A stretch of DNA of 64,000 nt from positions 5,704,001 to 5,768,000 of the forward strand of contig CM082595.2 of assembly GCA_040954595.2 (NCBI GenBank). Reading direction: 5' to 3'. This document shows, piece by piece, positions 55,601-60,752 of the stretch; positions within the stretch are counted from its first letter, which is position 1; each line of letters opens with the position of its first letter. Below the pieces are notes generated by a model, which was not told where the DNA came from, searched no databases, and worked only from the letters and a program-made list of their open reading frames with translations. The DNA is from Balanoglossus misakiensis. Its lineage: Eukaryota; Hemichordata. The translations under genes were made by a program, and so were the position numbers.

Positions 55601-55937
55601 ATAGTGATTGTTTTGATGTCGTCTGCAACTTTTCAGCCGAAATTGGGCGTGTCCGGTTCCGGAGACAATGGCTGCTCATTTACCATCTGTTCCAAAACTT
55701 GTGTAACGCCCAAAACACTGGGTATCATCGGGCTGTCGGCGAAGTGCGAGAGACCCAAACATCGCATTTATTTTACGTGTGTACCTTACCTTGAATGAGT
55801 CGGTGCCACAGACGACAGACGAGCGATGCCTGCTTCAGTCCATCATACGGAGACAAGTACGACAGGATACGTTCCAAGAGCTCCTCCGGCAGTTGATTGA
55901 AGTTAAGATGGAAAGCGGGAGGTGCGGCAGTCGCCAT
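12279..55937 (-). CDS. FBXO42: F-box/Kelch protein FBXO42, complete coding sequence
   Basis: Seven coding exons on the minus strand join in frame (2262 nt, 753 residues; human is 717 as I recall): 55937-55790, 38391-38158, 15825-15564, 15139-15043, 14636-14580, 14027-13911, 13625-12279. FBXO42 (also called JFK) is the substrate receptor of an SCF ubiquitin ligase: the F-box binds SKP1 and the Kelch propeller binds the target; p53 is a reported target in mammals. Residues 16-50 form the F-box (LPEELLERILSYLSP). Kelch repeats span roughly 65-290 (RYSHSACY, VFGGC, LLFGGW, VIFGG, VIGGCGG). Residues 306-680 are a Ser/Pro/Arg-rich, probably disordered tail. The C-terminus carries MQMYILDISD and GRGELIMFGG, as in human. 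The start is the first in-frame ATG before the F-box and lacks the acidic N-terminal extension of human. Confidence 0.96.
13911..14027 (-). CDS. FBXO42: FBXO42 exon 6: last propeller blade
   Basis: Acceptor TTGACAG, donor GTAAG; 39 codons in phase 0. It encodes MFSDAWLLRMDTIPWVWQ and APQLWCHPACK, matching human FKDAWLLHM and PELWCHPACR. Confidence 0.95.
14082..14172. mobile_element. 90 bp CCCTTTCACC-type element, copy 1
   Basis: A 91 bp diverged copy in FBXO42 intron 5, with ends TTAATCCCTTCCACC and GGTGGAAAGGTTA in inverted orientation. The interior shares ACCATGGTGG with other copies. Confidence 0.7.
14580..14636 (-). CDS. FBXO42: FBXO42 exon 5: 57 nt Kelch exon
   Basis: Acceptor ATACAG, donor GTAAG; 19 codons in phase 0. 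It encodes VVVNDGCLLVIGGCGGANM, matching human IVIDDATILILGGCGGPNA. Confidence 0.95.
15043..15139 (-). CDS. FBXO42: FBXO42 exon 4: Kelch repeat
   Basis: Acceptor CGGCAG, donor GTACG. It encodes SNDVWLLDLQDMVWELV and ARPRPRFGHSQ. A split AGG codon joins it to exon 3. Confidence 0.95.
15288..15455. mobile_element. 168 bp CAGTG-ended MITE, copy 1
   Basis: The ends are CAGTGTATTTGTTAAGG and CCTTAGCAAAAACACTG, inverted repeats of each other with few mismatches. The interior has repeated CCAGRGTTCCCC-like blocks. It lies in FBXO42 intron 3. Same length as the copy at 61452. Confidence 0.85.
15564..15825 (-). CDS. FBXO42: FBXO42 exon 3: Kelch repeats 2-3
   Basis: Acceptor CACTCAG, donor GTAGG. It encodes MYPSPKACASM, LLLFGGW, PYPLHQAPRLFNELHMY and MVIFGG, matching human PSPKAGATLV and PYPLHQPERFFDEIH. 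Confidence 0.96.
16115..16296 (+). mobile_element. TTAA-family MITE (family A), copy 1
   Basis: Diverged 182 bp copy starting TTAAAGGGATACAATCG and ending CTCTATACATTAA. It retains TTTACATATGCCCATATATG, GTGAAAATCTATGA and CCATGGTAACC of the family. Confidence 0.8.
20974..21291. mobile_element. 318 bp foldback element with TTAA ends
   Basis: The left end reads TTAAAGGGACAAAGTCTCTC and the right end is its reverse complement with one change. The arms extend about 130 bp (CTCTCGCTGCCCTTTTTCC; ACCACACACAACTTCCATCC) around a short centre. It is a non-coding palindromic element; the open frame across it is incidental. Confidence 0.88.
21919..22079. mobile_element. 161 bp foldback element with a 9 bp target duplication
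   Basis: The inverted ends are TAGCCTGGTCTCCATAC and GTATGGAGACCAGGCTA. The arms continue through GTGTGTTTTAGATA and TATCTAAAACACAC-like sequence. GAGATAATA flanks both sides exactly (21910-21918 and 22080-22088), as expected of a target-site duplication. Confidence 0.9.
22115..22207. mobile_element. 90 bp CCCTTTCACC-type element, copy 2 (best copy)
   Basis: A 93 bp element with perfect ends TTAACCCTTTCACC and GGTGAAAGGGTTAA. The interior includes AGAAAACAATGGGTTTGGAC. It serves as the reference for the family. Confidence 0.85.
23991..24185 (+). mobile_element. TTAA-family MITE (family A), copy 2
   Basis: 195 bp, from TTAAAGGTACACGGTCACC to GGTGACTGTATACCTTTAA-like ends. The interior has CATATGGTGGCACTC and GTGCCACCCACT. 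Confidence 0.85.
27452..27592. repeat. 141 bp near-perfect palindrome
   Basis: The left arm starts GCAATAAAACACCCCCAGCC and the right arm ends with its exact reverse complement. The arms run about 60 bp each with few mismatches and meet at a centre containing CGCTATCG. It probably belongs to a larger foldback element. Confidence 0.92.
30897..30999. repeat. Inverted repeat with self-complementary arms
   Basis: CAATCTGATTAAAATCAGAT (30897) and TCTGATTCTAATCAGATTG (right end 30999) are inverted copies, extended by GTAGGGAA and TTCCCTAC. Each arm is itself a near palindrome. Single arms occur near 11131-11158 and 24369-24396, so it is a dispersed family. Confidence 0.75.
34456..34650 (+). mobile_element. 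TTAA-family MITE (family A), copy 3
   Basis: 195 bp with ends TTAAAGGTATACATG and GTGACCCTATACCTTTAA. The interior matches copies 2 and 5 closely (ATGGCGTATTTGAGCGTTC). Confidence 0.88.
35269..35479. mobile_element. TTTCGCG-family MITE, copy 2
   Basis: 211 bp with ends TACTGTAAAACACTT and AAGTGTTTTACAGTA. The interior holds GAAATTTTCGCGATATCGAG and TTATTGCTCGCGAAAAT. It is very similar to the copy at 36510, suggesting recent spread. Confidence 0.92.
36510..36721. mobile_element. TTTCGCG-family MITE, copy 3
   Basis: 212 bp, same orientation as and nearly identical to the copy 1.2 kb upstream. The ends are TACTGTAAAACACTT and GAGTGTTTTACAGTA. Confidence 0.92.
37868..38054. mobile_element. TTTCGCG-family MITE, copy 4, 5'-truncated
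   Basis: It lacks the TACTGTAAAACA left end but keeps GCATTCTCGTATTTC, the GCGAAAATTTATTGCTCGC block and the right end TTTTACAGTA. It lies about 100 bp from the 3' end of FBXO42 exon 2, inside intron 2. Confidence 0.8.
38158..38391 (-). CDS. FBXO42: FBXO42 exon 2: end of F-box region and Kelch repeat 1
   Basis: Acceptor TTTCAG, donor GTAAAT. It encodes ARYSHSACYLDRAMYVFGGC and FNDMWRLDLETREW, a canonical Kelch blade. The exon is GC-rich against AT-rich introns. Confidence 0.96.
40541..40570. repeat. (ACTGT)6 microsatellite
   Basis: Six perfect ACTGT units. Confidence 0.98.
41305..41332. repeat. 28 bp perfect palindrome
   Basis: ATTGCCAGAAAAAT is followed directly by its reverse complement with no spacer. 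Confidence 0.95.
41611..41895. mobile_element. 90 bp element (copy 3) interrupted by a TTAA-family MITE
   Basis: The outer ends TTAACCCTTTCACCCCC and GGTGAAAGGGTTAA match the copy at 22115. The interior is split at CCATGG/CAGTGGATTT by the insertion at 41661-41853. The outer element is therefore older than the inner one. Confidence 0.92.
41661..41853 (-). mobile_element. TTAA-family MITE (family A), copy 4, nested
   Basis: 193 bp in reverse orientation (starts TTAAAGGTATACAGTCACCT, ends CTGTGTACCTTTAA). Removing it with one TTAA restores a continuous 90 bp element, which directly supports TTAA as the target site. Confidence 0.92.
43569..43760 (+). mobile_element. TTAA-family MITE (family A), copy 5
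   Basis: Starts TTAAAGGTATACGGTCACCT. The right end is slightly scrambled (GTATACCTGTATTAA). Confidence 0.87.
44191..44370 (+). mobile_element. TTAA-family MITE (family A), copy 6
   Basis: Starts TTAAAGGTATACGGTCAACT and ends GGTGACCGTATACCTTG. It lacks the right-hand TTAA and the CATATGGTGG block, so it carries a small internal deletion. Confidence 0.85.
45261..45458 (-). mobile_element. TTAA-family MITE (family A), copy 7
   Basis: 198 bp in reverse orientation with ends TTAAAGGTATGCGGTCACCT and GAGGTGACTGTATACCTTTAA-like sequence. It contains GTGGCACACGCGAAAAAAGA. Confidence 0.88.
47105..47266. repeat. 81 bp tandem duplication
   Basis: ATCCAGCCAATCACATCAGT occurs at 47111 and 47192. Both copies continue to CGTACCTCATTTGCATACAA. 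Confidence 0.9.
48131..48225. mobile_element. 90 bp CCCTTTCACC-type element, copy 4 (diverged)
   Basis: GCTTTTCACCCC and GTGAAAGGCTGA ends with an interior AGAAAACAATGGATTT match the family at reduced identity. Confidence 0.7.
49011..49204 (-). mobile_element. TTAA-family MITE (family A), copy 8
   Basis: 194 bp in reverse orientation with ends TTAAAGGTATACGGTCCCCT and GTGACTGTATACCTTTAA. Confidence 0.88.
50101..50126 (+). repeat. G-rich tract with G12 run
   Basis: Several G runs close together, ending in twelve consecutive G at 50115-50126. It is compatible with a G-quadruplex. Confidence 0.85.
52311..52398. mobile_element. 90 bp CCCTTTCACC-type element, copy 5 (decayed)
   Basis: TATCACCCCTACGCCCTTTA at the left and ATAGGGTTAA at the right, with a remnant AATGCAAAACAAGTGGGATG of the interior. 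Confidence 0.5.
54295..54380. repeat. Degenerate short tandem repeat (CATGTATGTTTCAT...)
   Basis: Four imperfect copies of ATGTATGTTTCAT separated by CTATACAC-type spacers. Confidence 0.8.
55790..55937 (-). CDS. FBXO42: FBXO42 exon 1: start codon and F-box
   Basis: Begins ATG at 55937 (MATAAPPAFHLNFN), then LPEELLERILSYLSPYDGLK and LVCRLWHRLIQ. The donor GTAAGG follows at 55789. Phase 1 exit joins to GVIRQ of exon 2 as human LIKGVAHQ does. Confidence 0.95.
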
Positions 55938-56967
55938 AGCTGGTTTGCACAGAGAGAAGATGACAGGATAGCTAGTCAGACAACATCATAAGGACAAATC
56001 ATCAATGAAATCCCGAAGCAGCTGAAGCAAAGAGATGTGATATCAACATAACCTCGATCGCGGCAGTAAAACTAACCGAGCTGAAGAAAAAAAACGACAA
56101 TATTTAACATTGTGTTACCACCTACTTGACAATATTAGTGAGTCTATACAATATATTATTGTAAGAATTCCGGAGAACGTTGTATGATATGCAAATACGT
56201 GAAGATATTTCTCTGGAAAATTATACTGCGAAGGAGGCTGTAATTTTCAAAATGGCGACCTCCAGTTGAAGGTTGGCGTCAAAGTTAGTCATTTAGCCTT
56301 CCGATGTTTTCTCAAAGCTAAGCACTGCACCGTCGTAAATTAAGAAGAATGACGAGCAAGTGAAAGAAGGAAATAAGGATTTCTTGAAACATCTTCCATA
56401 CGGCTTTGGTATCTCTAGAAGGTAATTTTTTTCAATATTTATTCAGTCGTGACACCGACAGGTATAGGGCACCAGTGTTGCCTGTTGTGTTGGTAGCCTA
56501 GTACCTCGGCGTATTGTGTCTGTTGGCCATCGCCGGGAAACGACCCGGAAACCCCCTTCCATACTGCATTGTGGTAATTCATTGATAAGGTTAGATTTAT
56601 CTCTGTCAACATCTGATCGATTTGCAGGAAAGTATTTGCGATTTGATCATGCAACCCCAGGAGGGCGCTCATCATGCATCACTTGGTTCTCGTAGGCATT
56701 CGTATAGTGTCAGTGTTTGCACATTATATCAACCTAGAAAATGCTGTGTCAGGGAACATTGCAATGTTTGGTAAACGATTTGGGAATCCTGGTAACACTT
56801 TTGTAGGGGACCCCAGGTAAAATGACTTGGGGAACCCTGGTAACATAAACCAGTGAAATGTACCCTGCTGTGTGTTTCATCTTGCAGTTTGTCGTGTCCA
56901 TATACACTGTATTAAGTTTATTCATCATCTATACGTAGATCTGTTTATGAAAACATTTGAAGTGACC
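55938..56967. promoter_or_regulatory. Bidirectional 5' region between FBXO42 and CPLANE2
   Basis: The two start codons are only 1.03 kb apart and diverge. The stretch must contain both 5' UTRs and promoters. A likely acceptor (TCATCTTGCAG ending at 56887) precedes the CPLANE2 coding exon, so CPLANE2 probably has an upstream non-coding exon; a donor-like AGAAG/GTAATT near 56420 is a candidate. A fragment of the CAGTG-ended element lies at about 56770-56846. No clear TATA box was identified. Confidence 0.6.
56770..56846. mobile_element. Fragment of the CAGTG-ended MITE family
   Basis: TTTGGGAATCCTGGTAACA and GACTTGGGGAACCCTGGTAA match the reverse complement of the interior blocks of the 168 bp elements. 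The termini are missing. It is upstream of the CPLANE2 coding start. Confidence 0.65.
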
Positions 56968-57070
56968 ATGGAAGAAAGAGGATCACTAGTACAACATGAC
57001 TGGCACAAAACAACAGAAGGAAAAGAATATTTCAACTCAGTCTTCAGAAACAATCGACGGAAAACCTTTG
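56968..57070 (+). CDS. CPLANE2: CPLANE2 coding exon 1
   Basis: Encodes MEERGSLVQHDWHK, then EGKEYFNSVFRNNRRKTF. Donor GTAAGT at 57071, phase 1. The exon itself probably starts at 56888 after a CAG acceptor. Confidence 0.92.
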
Positions 57071-59645
57071 GTAAGTTGGAATATGAAACAAATTAGAATG
57101 CATTGCAGCATTAAGCTTTCCACCATGGCTGTCAACTGTACGATTGCTCCCATACCTGTACAGTGAACGGGTCATTCTGAGCTATTCAAAGATACAGCTG
57201 CACTGACGAGCCAGATACAGTCACAATAATGTTGTTCACATTCGTCAAACCGACTGAAATTTAGGGCGACGTCATAAAGTAACTGTCCTTTGGGGACTTA
57301 GATTTTGTCTACCCACAAACCGCCATTTTACACGCTGTCTTCACCTGAATTCTCTATGACATACGCAAGAACTGAATGAAGTATCATCACCTCACCAAAG
57401 CTCCCTGCCATTCAGATTTTGCTTTAAAAAACACTACTCTGATCTTTTTGCAGGTTTACTAGAAAGACCCAGTCTTTCACCGCAACTCAACATGGAGAGT
57501 GTCAATTACAAGATATTTCTCTCCGGCAAGGCAGGAGTTGGGAAGACTGCCACAGTTGCTAAGTTACTTGGGGTAGAAGTCCCCCCTACTCACTGTGAGA
57601 CACCGGGTAAGTGTGTCAAGGATTGTCAAAGGATTTTCCCCTTAAACCCCGGTGCGGGGTATAAAAGACCCCCCAAATCAGTGGCGAATCTTAATGCCGT
57701 TTGACTGACAACAGACAACACCAACGATCTTGGCTCTATGAAAATCGGCCCAAACAGGTCCAAGCATAAAGAATTACACCACACAACGACAGTAGTTGGC
57801 TTTATAAACACACACAACATAAAGTTATCGACGAAAAAGTACACAAGCTTATGAAACAACGATGATTTTGGGAGAAATCTGGTTTCAGTGCTTTTCAGAA
57901 CCGTCCCTGGGAAACAATAGCCACGCCATTCAAACAGTTGTCAATCGCGTGGAAGTGTGAAGTGTTCAATTATTTTCTGTGTAGATGAGAGCAATTACAC
58001 AGTCATTATGCATGACGACCACTCCCAAATAAACAACTATACAAACACACGTTAATCCGAACCCCAGGACTTTCCGCACTGGGGTTTAAGATAAGGCCAA
58101 GTTTTTAACCCTTACCCAACAACTGTCCATTGTTAACTGGTAAAGGTTGGACCTATGCAACGAAATTGAGACTGTCTTGCCACCAACTACCCAAATTAAA
58201 TGCCCACTACATATAGTGCACAGACTGCTGACAAGCTGAAGTATATTTCCACACACAGGGTGAACTTTGACAAGGACAAGAAAGTGAATTTGAAACAGAG
58301 AACAAGAATTCTTGAACTTATCAAAGGTGTTACAGCTACGTTGCCCCAACTAGCTGTAAATTTGATTCAGGCATATTTCGTTGCATGAAAACAAGCAATA
58401 ACATTCATTTTTCTCCGACAGGAATACTGACATCCGTGGTGTACTGGCCAGCCAAGGTGGCTGACAGAATTTTGATGTTCAAATTCCATTTCTGGGATGC
58501 CGGGGAACAAGCACTGAAGAAGTTCGACCACATCTTGCCTGTGAGTATATCACCCTTTCAACACAATGGTTCAGTCCAAACCCATTGTTTTCTATGGCAA
58601 GGCTGGATCTCTACACAGGAAACTAGGGGTGAAAGGGTGAAAGAAAGATGAGATCTTATAATCCCTGTAAAATTAGGTGATGGTACCTTACACAGTATTT
58701 CAAAGCTTTTATCTGTAACAGTATATCATGGTTTTATGTAGGAAAGCTGGAATGTTGGTTGATAGTGCGCCATCAACGGCTGATCAGTGAGAAATTGATA
58801 TTCCAAAGCATTAGGGCAGCCAAAGGTCTTGCTTGGCCTGCACTAAATAATTATCTTGCAAAAGAGATGCAAAATTTGTACTGTGTTGGTTTTCTCCTCT
58901 CATACAAGGAAATATTTTTATGAAGTCGGATTTATGTCTACATCTTGTCTTTTCTCCATAGGCTTGCAAAGATAAAATGGATGCTGTGTTATTTCTGTTC
59001 TCATTCACTGATCGACCAAGTTTTGAAGATCTCTCCAACCAGATGGCAAGAATCGTGGACCCACAGGAAAATGTCCTCAAAGCAGTCGTGGGCACAAAAT
59101 ATCCTTTAATATAATGTTATCTTGATAAATCATCTCAGTAAAATTTGCGTTATACGCATACATGTAGGTGTGGATAATGTGGTATAGAGTCAAACCCCTC
59201 TTAGTGGCCACCCCTACATAGTGCCACTTTGTTACAGTCCCTGTGCAATTCACATGTGTGTTAATTAACCTCTATATAAAGGTCACCTCCCTATAAAGGC
59301 CAGTTTAGGAAAGTCCCTTGACTGGCCACTATAGAAAGGTTTGACTGTATAGAGAAATGGATTGATAATGCCAGAGATGATTAACACCTATCATTGTTTA
59401 GACCTTAACCCTGTCTCACATATGACCAGTACAGTCACAGCGAAATTGCCAGTCGCGAGCTACGGGACTTCGAACACCGATACAAAGTCCCGATTCTGAA
59501 GATCAAAAACATCAACCGAGTGCAAATCAACGACATGGAGAAATCGCTGGACGGGAAGGCGGAGCTGGCAGACGTGGCGCCTTTCCTGAACAGTCTGGCA
59601 GAAAGACTCTGGTACCGGGATCAGGTGGCTGTGGGGCTTGTGTGA
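56968..59645 (+). CDS. CPLANE2: CPLANE2 (RSG1), small GTPase of ciliogenesis
   Basis: Five coding exons (738 nt, 245 residues; human about 258): 56968-57070, 57454-57606, 58422-58540, 58962-59098, 59420-59645. In vertebrates CPLANE2 acts with Fuzzy, Inturned and CPLANE1 at the basal body to promote ciliary axoneme assembly. The nucleotide-binding motifs are present: P-loop GKAGVGKT (residues 59-66), WDAGE (110-114) and TKYD (170-173). Family-specific stretches match RSG1 as I recall it: DWHKTTEGKEYF, NNRRKTFGLLERP, ALKKFDHIL, FLFSFTDRPSFEDL and the end LAERLWYRDQVAVGL. The start at 56968 has a strong context (ACCATGG); an in-frame ATG at 56947 would add seven residues. The fourth intron appears to be an AT-AC intron. 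Confidence 0.96.
57454..57606 (+). CDS. CPLANE2: CPLANE2 coding exon 2: P-loop
   Basis: Acceptor TTGCAG, donor GTAAGT at 57607. It encodes GLLERPSLSP, KIFLSGKAGVGKTATVAKLL and HCETPG. Confidence 0.96.
58422..58540 (+). CDS. CPLANE2: CPLANE2 coding exon 3: switch II region
   Basis: Acceptor CCGACAG, donor GTGAGT at 58541. It encodes SVVYWPAKV, FKFHFWDAGEQALKKFDHIL. A transposable element starts about ten bases after the donor. Confidence 0.96.
58549..58640. mobile_element. 90 bp CCCTTTCACC-type element, copy 6
   Basis: Inverted relative to the copy at 22115: CACCCTTTCA, then TCAGTCCAAACCCATTGTTT, ending GGGGTGAAAGGGTG. It is in CPLANE2 intron 3, just past the donor. Confidence 0.85.
58962..59098 (+). 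CDS. CPLANE2: CPLANE2 coding exon 4
   Basis: Acceptor CTCCATAG. It encodes ACKDKMDAVLFLFSFTDRPS and ends ...VVGT plus AA of a split Lys codon. No GT donor is at the required point; ATATCCTTT follows immediately, as in U12-type AT-AC introns. Confidence 0.9.
59099..59419 (+). other. CPLANE2: CPLANE2 intron 4: probable U12-type AT-AC intron, 321 nt
   Basis: The 5' end ATATCCTTTA matches the minor-spliceosome consensus exactly. CCTTAAC at 59403-59409 fits the U12 branch site, about 11 nt before the terminal AC at 59418-59419. Only this splice restores the TKYDQY motif. A ~168 bp transposable element sits inside. Confidence 0.88.
59183..59350. mobile_element. 168 bp element with AGTCAAACC inverted ends
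   Basis: TATAGAGTCAAACCCCTC at the left and AAAGGTTTGACTGTATA at the right are inverted repeats. The interior has alternating GGCCAC/TATAAAGG blocks. It occupies half of the AT-AC intron. Confidence 0.75.
59420..59645 (+). CDS. CPLANE2: CPLANE2 coding exon 5
   Basis: Begins A-TAT-GAC-CAG after an AC acceptor, completing the Lys codon and giving the G4 motif TKYDQY. It ends LAERLWYRDQVAVGLV with TGA at 59643-59645. Confidence 0.93.
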
Positions 59646-60199
59646 TCATTCCTGTGGCAATTATCAGTGGACCTTATTTGAAAATGGCCAATTGTCAAAA
59701 CATACAATTTTGTACCACTTGACTGCTGAGAAACAAGCACGACATGGCCATTTTCACGACCCTGTATGACCTCACCTAGAAGTTTGAAAATGTAATAATT
59801 TTTCACAAGTATTTATTACAATTTTGAGATTTAATTCTAAGATGTATATTTTTTATAAAATTGTACTTTCACACTTTACTTAGAATCATCTGATAAGCTG
59901 GAAAATCAGAATCAATCACTATTTTTCCCCAGAATCACTGAAGAAATTAAAGTAATTTGATTAGGAATGGTAAAAACAGAAAAATTTGTTTATTCAAGAA
60001 ACAAAATTCACATTTCAGCAAATCTCAATGATTGGAGGAAAGCAGATGTAATCTACTTTATAAAGAGAATACAAAAATATTTATATGAAAATTTACTTTG
60101 TGATTCAAAATCTTGTATTACACTAACAGATACTAGAAAGAAGTGAATCAACATGAAGTTCCATGTTACACTCAGTTGGAAAAAGTGATAATGTATGTA

Positions 60200-60205
60200 A
60201 TAAAC
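60200..60205 (+). terminator. CPLANE2: Candidate poly(A) signal of CPLANE2
   Basis: AATAAA about 555 nt after the stop, followed by a GT-rich stretch (GTTTTGTGGTGTTTTT). Confidence 0.6.
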
Positions 60206-60371
60206 TTTTTTGTAATGAAAGGAAAAGTTTTGTGGTGTTTTTATGTTCTAATGCACACATAATGTGCATCCAGCCTCATTTCTAATGAGATATTCATTTG
60301 CCAATGAAAGTTTGGCATCTTTATGCCTACTCCGATTCTGAATACTGTATCTACTCATCCCTTTTCCAAGG

Positions 60372-60377
60372 TTTATT
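60372..60377 (-). terminator. Candidate poly(A) signal of the PSMG1-like gene
   Basis: AATAAA on the minus strand about 320 nt after the stop codon, facing the CPLANE2 signal. Confidence 0.4.
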
Positions 60378-60695
60378 CGTATGGGAAAGGTATCAGCCTT
60401 TGTAATCATTTGCATAGGTGCATAGTGGGCTGGCACTCATGCTTGATCCTACACTTCGTCTCCTCAATTTTTTTCTTGGCATTACACTCGGGTGAATGTC
60501 ATTGTGCAATAATTTGCAAGTATATAGCTGTCAGCCCTCCTGGCAAAAGTCAAGCAACCCTCCATTGAGGGACAAGTGATTATCACCTCTGATAATCAGA
60601 GTTTCACATTTCGGCTGAAATGTATAATACTGAAATAGCAATGTCCATGTAGGATAATGAAGAAGATACATTGTCTTCAGCTCCTAAAGCCAACA

Positions 60696-60752
60696 CTACA
60701 TGTATATCATAGAAGCCATTTCATCTTCTGTTTCACAGGTGTCTTTGTATAT
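60696..60752 (-). CDS. PSMG1-like terminal coding exon
   Basis: Acceptor TTTTCCAG. It encodes IYKDTCETEDEMASMIYM, then TAG. The last three residues form an HbYX-type tail. Confidence 0.82.
   Translation of the reverse strand: MYKDTCETEDEMASMIYM

Larger units (their letters stand above)
38392..55789 (-). other. FBXO42: FBXO42 intron 1, 17.4 kb
   Basis: GT-AG intron between the F-box exon and the first Kelch exon. It contains five TTAA-family MITEs (41661, 43569, 44191, 45261, 49011), 90 bp elements (41611, 48131, 52311), a G12 tract at 50115, an 81 bp duplication at 47.1 kb and microsatellites. No recognisable nested gene; stretches 38.4-41.6 and 50.2-55.8 kb show almost nothing but AT-rich unique sequence. 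Confidence 0.75.
59646..60695. other. Tail-to-tail gap between CPLANE2 and the PSMG1-like gene
   Basis: AT-rich, with no supported coding exon. It should hold both 3' UTRs and two opposing poly(A) signals. Confidence 0.7.

Noticed and set aside
55568-55991. Plus-strand frames covering FBXO42 exon 1
   Set aside because: They are antisense to the F-box exon and have no family match.
56440-56560. RFX X-box in the CPLANE2 upstream region
   Set aside because: Only isolated GTTGCC-like half sites are visible; no full inverted pair with correct spacing.
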